Assembly (NCBI RefSeq): GCF_018860745.1
Contig: NZ_JAHKPY010000012.1
Span: 639,166-703,165 of the forward strand
DNA length: 64,000 nucleotides
Source of the DNA: Zobellia uliginosa
GTDB lineage: Bacteria; Bacteroidota; Bacteroidia; Flavobacteriales; Flavobacteriaceae
Reading direction: 5' to 3'
Under the pieces are notes generated by a model, which saw only the letters and a program-made list of their open reading frames with translations, was not told the DNA's origin and did not search any database. Positions 25,461 through 33,726 of this stretch are shown piece after piece. The position numbers were made by a program, and so were the translations under genes. Numbering within the stretch: the first letter of the stretch is position 1; every line of letters begins with the position of its first letter.

Positions 25461-25491
25461 TTGTATTAAATCTAAATAAGGATTATTTTTG
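25461..25491 (+). promoter_or_regulatory. Bacteroidota-type promoter, TTG-N20-TATTTTTG, candidate leaderless start
   Basis: A -33 TTG (25461-25463) is followed after 20 bp by TATTTTTG (25484-25491), both matching the Bacteroidota -33/-7 pattern. ATG 25498 lies 6 nt after the -7 box, so the mRNA would have almost no leader. Confidence 0.6.
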
Positions 25492-25497
25492 TTATTA

Positions 25498-25824
25498 ATG
25501 GAACGTATTTATTCATCTCAATATTACACATTCTTTCAGTCTGATAAGGAAAGATGCTTTTATATAGACCTTGGCCAGAAGCTAGTACGTTTATCATTTT
25601 GCCAATTACTGGCGCTTAGGCAAAAAGTTTGGAGCATAAATATTGAAGAACATTTTAATAATGATGCCAATCCACACGGATTTGAAATTCTTTCTCTTTG
25701 CAATAAGGAACATCTTTTTATTTTAAACACACTTGAAATTCTTGATCTTAAAGAGTTACTTACCGGAGCGTTTTTCTTACTTGATATTGCTGCCCAAACG
25801 CCTTTAATTTCCTCTAGAACTTAG
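25498..25824 (+). CDS. Conserved hypothetical protein
   Basis: The frame could start at TTG 25489, but the ATG at 25498 directly after a good promoter is preferred, giving 108 residues (MERIYSSQYYTFFQSDKER...). It is a cytoplasmic protein with alternating hydrophobic and charged residues (LGQKLVRLSFCQLLALRQKV, ILNTLEILDLKELLTGAFFL). I recognise no domain. It resembles short flavobacterial proteins often found near ferritin or Lrp genes. Coding is supported by its length, promoter and codon pattern. Confidence 0.65.
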   Translation: MERIYSSQYYTFFQSDKERCFYIDLGQKLVRLSFCQLLALRQKVWSINIEEHFNNDANPHGFEILSLCNKEHLFILNTLEILDLKELLTGAFFLLDIAAQTPLISSRT

Positions 25825-25927
25825 TTTTTATTATTTTTAATCAGTCTAAAATCAGTTATAATTAGGTTAATGACCTAGTTACACGTACTCTTTTGTAATA
25901 ACTTTACGTTAATTAAAGAAAAAGACA

Positions 25928-26443
25928 ATGAAAGATATAGCAAGACAACAAATGAGTATTAAAATAGAAAGCATGGATATGCTTAATGCTCAAATACAAA
26001 TGGAAGGCAAAGCATCTGCTTCATATTTGGCCATGGCGTCTTGGTGCGACCAACGCGGTTATATTCAAAGTGCGGATTTTATGTACAAGCAGGCTGCCGA
26101 AGAAAGAGAACACATGATGAAAATCTTTAAGTTCGTAAATGATTGTGGCGGCAATGCCCTTTCTCCTGAAATAGTGAACATAGCTCATGACTTCTCCTCC
26201 TTAGAAGAAGTTTTTGAAACTGCTTTGAGCCAAGAAATAGAAGTGACTAAATCTATTAACAATATAGTTGCGGAAGCAAAAAAGAACAAGGATTTTGGAG
26301 TTGAAAACTTTTTACAATGGTTCGTGACCGAGCAATTGGAAGAAGAAAAAACTATGCGAGATATACTTGACCTTTTTGAAATCATGGGTCGCGACGGTAT
26401 CGCGCTAAAGTTTATCGACGAACGAATAGGTGCGGAAGAGTAA
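25928..26443 (+). CDS. ftnA: Ferritin (non-haem, bacterial FtnA type)
   Basis: The 171-residue four-helix iron-storage protein carries the ferroxidase ligands: E27 region (MEGKASASYLAMASW), E/H pair (EEREHMMKIFKFV) and QWFVTEQLEEEK. The 24-mer should oxidise and store iron in the cytoplasm. It lacks the bacterioferritin haem Met. A TAACTTTA -7-like box at 25899-25906 lies 22 bp before the ATG. It is followed by a terminator, so it is monocistronic. No Fur box was recognised. Confidence 0.93.
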   Translation: MKDIARQQMSIKIESMDMLNAQIQMEGKASASYLAMASWCDQRGYIQSADFMYKQAAEEREHMMKIFKFVNDCGGNALSPEIVNIAHDFSSLEEVFETALSQEIEVTKSINNIVAEAKKNKDFGVENFLQWFVTEQLEEEKTMRDILDLFEIMGRDGIALKFIDERIGAEE

Positions 26444-26467
26444 ACAATTTTCATGCTAACTCAAGCA

Positions 26468-26503
26468 AAAAAGGCTGTCTAGATATACTTAGACAGCCTT
26501 TTT
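26468..26503. terminator. Bidirectional terminator after ferritin
   Basis: A 14-bp perfect stem (26468-26481 with 26490-26503) with an 8-nt loop and flanking A/T runs lies between ftnA (+) and the metallopeptidase gene (-). Confidence 0.85.
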
Positions 26504-26525
26504 AAATTATATAGTTCCTGTAAAA

Positions 26526-27221
26526 TTAATCTCTTCCCCCCAATACTTGCATACCCCAGTAAACCAGGGTTGCCAATGAACCGATCGCCGCAACCAAATA
26601 GGTTCGCGCAGCCCATTTTAAAGCATCCTCTGAACCTTTATATTCTTCTGGTGTTACTATATGTTTTGCCTTTAACCATGCCAATGCGCGATTACTAGCA
26701 TCATATTCTACCGGTAGAGTTACAAAACTGAACAACGTAGCCATACCCATCATTACCAGACCGGCTACTGCCACCCAGTAACCAAAACCTACACCAGCCG
26801 CGGCACCCAGCATTAGTCCACCAAAAACAACCCACATAGACATTCCTGAAGTAACACTCACTACAGGAACTAGTTTTGAGCGTAAGGTTAACCATTGGTA
26901 GGCTTGCGCATGTTGTACCGCATGGCCACATTCGTGCGCTGCTACTGCGGCTGCAGATGCATTTCTTTGGTTATAAACACCTTCACTTAGGTTGACGGTT
27001 TTGTTCTTTGGATTATAATGATCCGTAAGCATACCGGCAGTAGAAACTACCTTTACATCACGAATACCGTGATCTGCCAACATTTTTTCGGCAATCTCTG
27101 CACCGCTCATCCCATTGCTCAAATGTACTTTGGAATAATACTTAAACTTACTCTTCAATTTATTACTTACCAACCAGCTTACTAAAGCAATGGCTCCGAT
27201 TAATATATAATATCCCATCAT
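26526..27221 (-). CDS. Zinc metallopeptidase, YugP family
   Basis: The 231-residue membrane protein has an N-terminal helix (YYILIGAIALVSWLVS), the zinc motif HECGH (AAHECGHAVQHAQAY, near 95) and three further helices. This is the PF04298 (YugP) family of integral membrane zinc peptidases. The segment LTDHYNPKNKTVNLSEGVYNQ preceding the HExxH-like motif is typical. The third ligand may be the Glu in LPVEYDASNRAL. Substrate unknown; probably envelope quality control. It is a single gene. Confidence 0.88.
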   Translation of the reverse strand: MMGYYILIGAIALVSWLVSNKLKSKFKYYSKVHLSNGMSGAEIAEKMLADHGIRDVKVVSTAGMLTDHYNPKNKTVNLSEGVYNQRNASAAAVAAHECGHAVQHAQAYQWLTLRSKLVPVVSVTSGMSMWVVFGGLMLGAAAGVGFGYWVAVAGLVMMGMATLFSFVTLPVEYDASNRALAWLKAKHIVTPEEYKGSEDALKWAARTYLVAAIGSLATLVYWGMQVLGGRD

Positions 27222-27438
27222 AACTTTATTCTTTTTTAAGATTTGAATTTAAAGATAATCAAAAGTGTTTCACTTTGGCAGCCCACTTCGTCCACGCTCC
27301 CCTAGACTGAGCTTAGTGAGGCTTGAGGTACTACCTAATAACAACGTTTGATTATCCGTATTATTTGAAAAGCAAAAACCTAGCCAAGTTATAAATAGCT
27401 TGTTTATAGGGAGTACCCCTGCCAAATTGTCTTTTGAC

Positions 27439-27693
27439 CTACCGGTACTTGAATTTTAAGACCAGCATAAAGAAAAGGAGACAGGCGGTTATAGAATTGG
27501 CCATTATAACAGGCAAACTAGTTATAAAAACTCCGTAAATGAGCCATAAAACAACACCTAAGAACAAAACGAGATAGGTAGTAAGGGAAATATCTTTTAC
27601 GGATTTGTCCTTCCATGTTTTATATACCTGAGGTACATAGCCTGCTGTGGTCAAAATAGCGGCCAACATTCCAATAATCTCAATATAGTCCAT
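27439..27693 (-). CDS. SemiSWEET-type PQ-loop sugar transporter
   Basis: The 84-residue protein has three membrane helices and the PQ-loop motif in AGYVPQVYKTWKDKSVKDIS (near 18-37), with the later conserved GVVLWLIYGVFI and the helix-3 Asn (IMANSITACLLF). SemiSWEETs are half-size homologues of SWEET sugar transporters that work as dimers for facilitated sugar movement. It lies 36 bp upstream of the leuS stop on the same strand and may read into it. Confidence 0.9.
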   Translation of the reverse strand: MDYIEIIGMLAAILTTAGYVPQVYKTWKDKSVKDISLTTYLVLFLGVVLWLIYGVFITSLPVIMANSITACLLFFMLVLKFKYR

Positions 27694-27729
27694 TTAGTAT
27701 ATGTGATCGCTACCCGAATAATTCACTAA

Positions 27730-30700
27730 TTACCCTACAATATTTATGATTTTACCGGGCACTACAATTACCTTCTTAGGCGTACGCCCCTGTAATTGCT
27801 TTTCTGTTTTTTCGTGTGCCATTACCGCTGCTTCAATTTCGTCTTTGCTTAAATCTAAAGGAAGCTCTAGTTTAAATCGCATTTTTCCATTGAAGGAAAC
27901 CGGATATTCTTTACTACTTTCCACCAAGTACTTCTCCTCAAATTTTGGAAAGTCTACCGTAGAAATTGAACCTTCATGACCTAATTGCTTCCAAAGTTCT
28001 TCTGCAATATGAGGCGCATAAGGCGATACCAAAATAGCCAACGGCTCTAACACCTTTCTGCTATTACATTTCTGAGAACCCAATTCGTTTACGGCAATCA
28101 TAAAAGTAGATACCGATGTATTAAAACTAAAGTTCTCTATATCTTCTTCTACTTTTTTAATAGTCTTATGCAAGGTCTTGTAGCTGTCTTTTGAAGGCTC
28201 ATCTTCTGAAACTGCAAAAGCTCCTTCTGCACCTGAATGATACAAACGCCATAGTTTTTTTAAGAAACCATGAGCTCCTGTAATACCTGCTGTGTTCCAA
28301 GGCTTGGATTGCTCCAAAGGCCCTAAGAACATTTCATACAAACGCAATGAATCCGCACCATATTCCTCACAAATAGCATCTGGATTAACAACGTTGTATT
28401 TGGATTTGGACATTTTTTCGACCTCGCGATAAACTTTAAATTTAGAATCCTCATTAAATATCAATATTGAATCTTCATTCTCAGCTCTCCAATTATAAAA
28501 CATTTCACTTTCTAACTCATCAGTATATTTTATCGTGCTTCCTTCCTTAATTTTTGATAATAAGTCTATATCAACATGAATAGGATTAATTACAAATGAA
28601 ATGTCATCACTTAAATCTAAAGTTAGAAGTTTAGATGACAAAACAGGAATTTCTTTAGCCCGTACAAAAATTGGAAATTTCCTAAATTGTTTTTCGTATG
28701 TTTCTTCTAGGTAATCAAAAGAAATAAAAGTATTTCCAAAGTTTTCTTGTAATTTTTTAAGTTTTAGAACAGCCTCTTCCTGATCTCCTAAATCCAATAT
28801 CAAATCATCTGAAGCTTCAGTTTCGCTTCCCGTAAGTATAAAATCAGTTATTTTACATGTAAAAGCACTAGTCCCCGTAATCATCCCCTGATTGATAAGC
28901 TTTTTAGCAAACTCATCTTTGGGCACCAAACCTTTATCGAACATAAACTTCTGCCAGAAACGGCTGTATAATAAATGGCCGGTTGCATGTTCGCTACCGC
29001 CAATGTACAAGTCCACATCTTGCCAATAGTCAATCGCTTCTTTTGAGAAAATTTCATCCGCATTATGTGGGTCCATATAGCGATTAAAATACTGCGAACT
29101 CCCTGCCCAACCCGGCATGGTATTCAACTCAAGAGGAAAAACAGTTTTATTATCAATTAACTCATTACTGACCACTGCCGACTTATTTACGTCCCAAGCC
29201 CAAACCTCAGCATTACCTAATGGCGGTTCTCCTGTCTCGGTGGGTAAGTATTTATCAACCTCCGGTAATTTTATGGGTAAATGCTCAGGAGCGATCATTT
29301 GAGGCATACCCTCTACATAATACACCGGGAAAGGTTCCCCCCAATAGCGTTGACGACTGAATACGGCATCACGTAATCGGTAATTAATCTTTCCTTCGCC
29401 TTGTCCTAATTTCTCCAATTCATAGATCGCTAATTTCATAGCTTTCTTATATGGTAATCCGTTTAGGAAATCAGAATTAGCAATAATCGTTTGGTCTTTA
29501 TCGGAATATGCTTCCTCAGAAATATCTACGCCTTCAAATATATTAGGAATATCAATTTTAAAGTGCTTCGCAAAGTCATAATCTCTTTGATCTCCACATG
29601 GCACGGACATCACCGCTCCGGTTCCGTAACCCGCCAACACATAATCACCAATCCAAATTGGAATAGGTTTTTTTGTAAATGGATGCTCTGCATATGCACC
29701 GGTAAAAGCACCGGATATGGTTTTGACATCTGCCATACGGTCCCGTTCGGAACGTTTTGCCGTAGCTTCAATATAAGCCTCAACCTCAGCTTTTTGTTCT
29801 GGAGTAGTGATTTTAGCCACCAATTCATGTTCTGGTGCCAAAGTCATAAAACTTACACCAAAAATAGTATCGGGTCTAGTGGTAAAAACTTCTATCTTTT
29901 CATCATGGCCGTTTATATTAAAAACAGCAGATGCTCCTTGAGAACGACCGATCCAATTCGTTTGGGAATCTTTTAATGGTTGCGGCCAATCTACCGTATT
30001 CAATCCATCTAATAAACGTTGCGCATATGCAGAAATACGCATGCTCCACTGGGTCATCTTTTTACGGATAACCGGGTGACCGCCACGTTCTGATACTCCG
30101 TTTACAATTTCGTCATTAGCCAATACCGTACCTAATGCAGGGCACCAGTTCACTTCGGTATCCGCCAAATACGTTAATCTATATTGTAATAATATTTCTT
30201 GTTTTTTAACATCAGTGAAAGACTTCCAATCAGCTGCAGAAAAAGATTCTATATCATCATCACAAACCGCATTTACATTAGCAGTACCATCCGTAGAAAA
30301 TTTAGCAATCAACCTTTCTACATCTTCCGCCTTATCGGTATCCTTGTTGTACCAAGAATTGAATATCTGAATAAATACCCACTGCGTCCATTTGTAATAT
30401 TCGGGACTAGAAGTTCTTACTTCCCTGCTCCAATCAAAAGAAAAACCTAGTTGGTCTAACTGCCTTCTGTATGTTTTGATATTTGCGGCGGTAGTAACTG
30501 CAGGATGCTGACCTGTTTGTATGGCATACTGCTCTGCAGGCAAACCAAAAGAATCGTAGCCTTGTGGATGCAATACATTAAAACCTTTATGCCTTTTGTA
30601 GCGTGCATAAATATCACTTGCAATATAACCAAGCGGATGCCCCACATGCAATCCGGCACCCGAGGGGTAAGGAAACATATCCAAAACATAGTATTTTGGC

Positions 30701-30789
30701 TTATCAGATTTATTTTCGGCTTTGAACGTTTCATTTTTGGCCCAAAATTCCTGCCAATTTTTCTCTATCTCCTTGAAATCGTAGTGCAT
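27730..30789 (-). CDS. leuS: Leucyl-tRNA synthetase with an enlarged insert
   Basis: The ATG at 30787-30789 is chosen because MHYDFKEIEKNWQEFW is the family N-terminus; upstream codons in the open frame do not fit. The 1,019-residue class I enzyme has HVGH at 48-51, the CP1 editing domain (TTRPDTIFGVSF, GTGAVMSVPCGD), GGSEHATGHLLYSRFW and KMSKSKYNVVNPD near 790. The stretch between GTSAF (about 640) and KMSKS is about 150 residues. I expect roughly 90 in Bacteroidota LeuRS, so about 60 are extra. That part is AT-rich and unlike the flanks. The fold ends with the anticodon-binding domain and the PKKVIVVPGKIINIV tail. Confidence 0.95.
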   Translation of the reverse strand: MHYDFKEIEKNWQEFWAKNETFKAENKSDKPKYYVLDMFPYPSGAGLHVGHPLGYIASDIYARYKRHKGFNVLHPQGYDSFGLPAEQYAIQTGQHPAVTTAANIKTYRRQLDQLGFSFDWSREVRTSSPEYYKWTQWVFIQIFNSWYNKDTDKAEDVERLIAKFSTDGTANVNAVCDDDIESFSAADWKSFTDVKKQEILLQYRLTYLADTEVNWCPALGTVLANDEIVNGVSERGGHPVIRKKMTQWSMRISAYAQRLLDGLNTVDWPQPLKDSQTNWIGRSQGASAVFNINGHDEKIEVFTTRPDTIFGVSFMTLAPEHELVAKITTPEQKAEVEAYIEATAKRSERDRMADVKTISGAFTGAYAEHPFTKKPIPIWIGDYVLAGYGTGAVMSVPCGDQRDYDFAKHFKIDIPNIFEGVDISEEAYSDKDQTIIANSDFLNGLPYKKAMKLAIYELEKLGQGEGKINYRLRDAVFSRQRYWGEPFPVYYVEGMPQMIAPEHLPIKLPEVDKYLPTETGEPPLGNAEVWAWDVNKSAVVSNELIDNKTVFPLELNTMPGWAGSSQYFNRYMDPHNADEIFSKEAIDYWQDVDLYIGGSEHATGHLLYSRFWQKFMFDKGLVPKDEFAKKLINQGMITGTSAFTCKITDFILTGSETEASDDLILDLGDQEEAVLKLKKLQENFGNTFISFDYLEETYEKQFRKFPIFVRAKEIPVLSSKLLTLDLSDDISFVINPIHVDIDLLSKIKEGSTIKYTDELESEMFYNWRAENEDSILIFNEDSKFKVYREVEKMSKSKYNVVNPDAICEEYGADSLRLYEMFLGPLEQSKPWNTAGITGAHGFLKKLWRLYHSGAEGAFAVSEDEPSKDSYKTLHKTIKKVEEDIENFSFNTSVSTFMIAVNELGSQKCNSRKVLEPLAILVSPYAPHIAEELWKQLGHEGSISTVDFPKFEEKYLVESSKEYPVSFNGKMRFKLELPLDLSKDEIEAAVMAHEKTEKQLQGRTPKKVIVVPGKIINIVG

Positions 30790-30870
30790 ACTGATATCTT
30801 TCTTTTCAATGTTCGCCAAAAATAAGTTTATTCGATTTACTTTCCTAAATTTACGGTTGCATACACGATT

Positions 30871-31749
30871 ATGGGCAAGTCTTTTGAACAGTATCAGAAA
30901 CAAAAATTAATATCATCGTACTTTTCGGTGGTACTGAGTATTGCATTGGTCCTATTTTTACTAGGTATTTTGGGACTTTTGGTTATCAATACAAAAAAAA
31001 TGGCAGATCATTTTAAAGAGCAGATTACCATTTCTGTTTTTTTAAAGGATGAGGCCAAAGAGTCTGAAATTGACCAACTCCAGAAAAATCTTTTACAACA
31101 AGAACACACCAAAAGTGCTGTTTTTGTATCAAAAGAAGATGCCGCCAAGCAACATAGTGAAGAAATAGGTGAGGATTTTCAGAATTTCTTAGGATACAAT
31201 CCACTTAAAAACTCCATTGATGTTCAGCTGCGCGCAGATTTTGTAACGCCTCAAGAAATAGACTCTCTAGCTACCGGCTTGGCCAAAAAGACGTATGTAG
31301 AGGAAGTGAGTTATGACAAACCGTTGGTAGGCCTATTGAGCGAAAATGTAAAACGTATTAGCTTTTGGATTTTGATTGCTAGCGGTGTACTTACATTTAT
31401 TGCCATTCTACTTATCAATAGTTCTATTCGTTTAAGTATCTACTCCAAGCGCTTTATTATTAAAACCATGCAAATGGTAGGTGCTACAAAGACATTTATA
31501 CGCCGGCCTTTTATTTGGATGAATATAAAATTAGGTATGCTTGGCGCATTGACGGCTCTTGCAGCGTTAACAGGTGCGTTATATTATTTAGACCAAAATT
31601 TTCCCGAACTGGAACTCTTTAAAGATATAGAACAACTGGGCATACTTTACGGAGCCATATTTATTTTAGGCATCTTTATATCATTGATCAGTACATTTTT
31701 TGCAACCCAAAGATTTTTGAACCTTAGAACCGACGAATTGTATTATTAG
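30871..31749 (+). CDS. ftsX: Cell division protein FtsX
   Basis: The 292-residue membrane protein has one helix at about 20-42, a periplasmic domain (QITISVFLKDEAKESEI, YVEEVSYDKPLVGLL) and three C-terminal helices with the FtsX domain (SSIRLSIYSKRFIIKTMQMVGATKTFIRRPF). FtsEX is an ABC-like complex that couples division to peptidoglycan hydrolase activation. The N-terminal YFSVVLSIALVLFLLG is typical of the Bacteroidota form. It heads a conserved cluster ftsX-DUF3098-uppP-truB. FtsE is not next to it. Confidence 0.93.
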   Translation: MGKSFEQYQKQKLISSYFSVVLSIALVLFLLGILGLLVINTKKMADHFKEQITISVFLKDEAKESEIDQLQKNLLQQEHTKSAVFVSKEDAAKQHSEEIGEDFQNFLGYNPLKNSIDVQLRADFVTPQEIDSLATGLAKKTYVEEVSYDKPLVGLLSENVKRISFWILIASGVLTFIAILLINSSIRLSIYSKRFIIKTMQMVGATKTFIRRPFIWMNIKLGMLGALTALAALTGALYYLDQNFPELELFKDIEQLGILYGAIFILGIFISLISTFFATQRFLNLRTDELYY

Positions 31750-31825
31750 GGTGTTAATTTTCATTAGAAACACACTACGAACAATAAACCTTTAATACCA
31801 TAAACTTTTTTAAGCAGAACTTCGT

Positions 31826-31833
31826 TAAATTTG
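31826..31833 (+). promoter_or_regulatory. -7 box TAAATTTG abutting the DUF3098 start codon
   Basis: A perfect TAnnTTTG ends 4 nt before ATG 31838, the same geometry as at 14552-14564. It would give a near-leaderless internal transcript for DUF3098-uppP-truB. Confidence 0.42.
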
Positions 31834-31837
31834 CAGC

Positions 31838-32104
31838 ATGGGTAAAAATTTCAAAGAACAGACAGGCCACAAGGAAAAGAAAGAATTCATTTTTCAGAAA
31901 AAGAACTACACCTTCTTTTTTGTAGGTCTAGCATTTATTGCTCTTGGCTTTATACTTATGAGCGGTGGTGGCAGTGATGACCCTAATGTATTTAATGAAG
32001 ACATCTACAGTTTTAGAAGAATACGATTGGCACCTACTCTAGTTTTAATTGGCCTAGGCATAGAGATATACGCCATTTTGTTGAATCCGCACAAGAAAAA
32101 TTAA
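31838..32104 (+). CDS. DUF3098 family membrane protein
   Basis: The 88-residue protein has a charged N-terminus (QTGHKEKKEFIFQKKNY) and two membrane helices (FFVGLAFIALGFILMSGG, LAPTLVLIGLGIEIYAIL). Between them is the GGGSDDPNVFNEDIYSFRRI loop typical of DUF3098. It is always found between ftsX and uppP in this phylum, which suggests an envelope or division role. It ends 2 bp before the uppP start. Confidence 0.9.
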   Translation: MGKNFKEQTGHKEKKEFIFQKKNYTFFFVGLAFIALGFILMSGGGSDDPNVFNEDIYSFRRIRLAPTLVLIGLGIEIYAILLNPHKKN

Positions 32105-32106
32105 TT

Positions 32107-32901
32107 TTGGAGACGCTAGACGCAATCATTCTCGGTATCATTCAAGGATTGACCGAATTTTTACCCGTATCATCAAGTGGACATTTAGAATTAGGTAAAG
32201 CTATACTAGGCGATAATTCAGTACCTGAAGAAAGTCTTTTGTTCACAGTAGTGCTACACGCGGCTACTGCTTTGAGCACCATTGTTGTTTTCAGGAAGGA
32301 TATTTGGGAAATCATCAGCGGACTTTTGACATTTGAGTGGAACGAAGAAGCGCAATTCTCTGTAAAAATTATCATATCTATGTTACCTGCAGTTTTTGTA
32401 GGTCTCTTTTTTGAAGAACAACTGGAAGCCTTTTTTGGTGGTAACGTAAGGTTTGTAGGCTTTATGCTCATCATTACCGCAGTACTTTTATATTTTGCCG
32501 ATAAAGCGAAAGACACTGAAAAGAAAGTAAGTTTCAAAAACGCCTTTATTGTGGGTATTTCTCAGGCCATTGCCATGCTACCCGGTATTTCTAGAAGTGG
32601 GGCAACCATTTCTACTTCTGTACTCTTGGGCGTAGACAAAACCAAAGCGGCACGCTTTTCATTTTTAATGGTAGTCCCTTTAATCTTCGGAAAAATAGGA
32701 AAAGACCTAATGAGCGGAGATCTTAATTTTGACGGTGGCAACAACGTTGCTATGGGCGCTGGTTTTATTGCCGCCTTTGTTGCGGGTCTTGCTGCCTGTA
32801 CTTGGATGATCCAATTGGTAAAAAAGAGTAAACTTTCTTACTTTGCCATTTACTGCCTTATTGTAGGTGTGATAGCTATTGGCTACGGTTATATGGGCTA
32901 A
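32107..32901 (+). CDS. uppP: Undecaprenyl-diphosphatase
   Basis: The 264-residue integral membrane enzyme removes a phosphate from undecaprenyl diphosphate to recycle the carrier lipid for peptidoglycan and glycans. Motifs: the (E/Q)x4E-type LGIIQGLTEFLPVSSSGHL near 10-27, and the second PGISRSGATIS near 158. Eight helices are predicted. The start codon is TTG (32107-32109): no ATG is available before the essential first motif, and TTG follows the DUF3098 stop by 2 bp. The preceding and following genes belong to the same operon. Confidence 0.92.
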   Translation: METLDAIILGIIQGLTEFLPVSSSGHLELGKAILGDNSVPEESLLFTVVLHAATALSTIVVFRKDIWEIISGLLTFEWNEEAQFSVKIIISMLPAVFVGLFFEEQLEAFFGGNVRFVGFMLIITAVLLYFADKAKDTEKKVSFKNAFIVGISQAIAMLPGISRSGATISTSVLLGVDKTKAARFSFLMVVPLIFGKIGKDLMSGDLNFDGGNNVAMGAGFIAAFVAGLAACTWMIQLVKKSKLSYFAIYCLIVGVIAIGYGYMG

Positions 32902-32943
32902 ACTATTTTAAGCCTTACTTCAACAGGGATTAATACTTTTTAT

Positions 32944-33657
32944 ATGGATTCTCGCACCCAAGAAGATTTTCTTGACGGACAAATACTGCTAATAGACAAA
33001 CCCCGTGGTTGGTCTTCTTTTCAGGCCGTAAATAAATTGAAATGGGTTATTCGCTCAAAATTCAAGCTTAAGAAATTTAAAATTGGCCATGCGGGAACTT
33101 TGGACCCCTTAGCTACTGGTCTTTTAATTATTTGCTGCGGAAAGTTCACCAAACGAATACCTGAACTACAAGGACAGGCAAAAGAGTACACAGGCACCAT
33201 AACCCTTGGTGCAACCACTCCTTCTTACGATTTAGAAACCGAGGTTGACCGAACCTACTCTACCGAACATATTACGGAAGCATTGCTTAATGAAACGCTG
33301 GTTCAGTTTATAGGTGATATTGAACAGCGTCCTCCCGTATTTTCTGCTTTAAAAAAGGACGGTAAGCGACTTTATGAATATGCCAGAGAAGGCAAAGAAG
33401 TTGAAATAAAAAAGAGAAGTGTAAACGTTTCTACTTTTGAAATTACTGAAATGGCACTCCCAAATATTAAATTCAGGATAGTTTGTAGTAAAGGTACCTA
33501 TATTAGATCTTTGGCACATGATTTGGGGCAAGCATTGCAGAGTGGAGGGCATTTATCTGAGCTGAGAAGAACCAAAATAGGAGACTTCAACGTAAATAAA
33601 GCCATTGATCCTAATGTATTTGCGGAAAATCTACTAGGTAAAACGAGAGAATCGTAA
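32944..33657 (+). CDS. truB: tRNA pseudouridine-55 synthase
   Basis: The 237-residue enzyme makes pseudouridine 55 in the T-loop of tRNA. The catalytic Asp lies in HAGTLDPLATGLL (near 50-62). Other family blocks are LLIDKPRGWSSFQAV, QRPPVFSALKKDGKRLYEYAREG and CSKGTYIRSLAHDLG. The C-terminal PUA extension is short, as in many bacteria. It lies 42 bp after uppP, in the same unit. Confidence 0.95.
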   Translation: MDSRTQEDFLDGQILLIDKPRGWSSFQAVNKLKWVIRSKFKLKKFKIGHAGTLDPLATGLLIICCGKFTKRIPELQGQAKEYTGTITLGATTPSYDLETEVDRTYSTEHITEALLNETLVQFIGDIEQRPPVFSALKKDGKRLYEYAREGKEVEIKKRSVNVSTFEITEMALPNIKFRIVCSKGTYIRSLAHDLGQALQSGGHLSELRRTKIGDFNVNKAIDPNVFAENLLGKTRES

Positions 33658-33726
33658 AAAAATAAAGATAGTTTTTCCGTTCAACGAATAATTGAAATAT
33701 TTTTTTAAAATTGTGGTTATATCACC

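Noticed and set aside
27222-27438. tRNA or small RNA gene in the spacer
   Set aside because: No cloverleaf or conserved RNA structure could be read; only a degraded repeat-like stretch is seen.
29491-29976. A 161-residue open frame antisense to leuS
   Set aside because: Antisense shadow of a well conserved synthetase; the translation is of low complexity and unlike real proteins.
30790-30903. N-terminal extension of LeuRS by 38 residues
   Set aside because: The extra residues do not match LeuRS N-termini, and MHYDFKEIEKNW is the expected start.
32142-32537. A 131-residue frame antisense to uppP
   Set aside because: Low-complexity Ser/Thr/Lys translation typical of antisense frames; uppP is certain.
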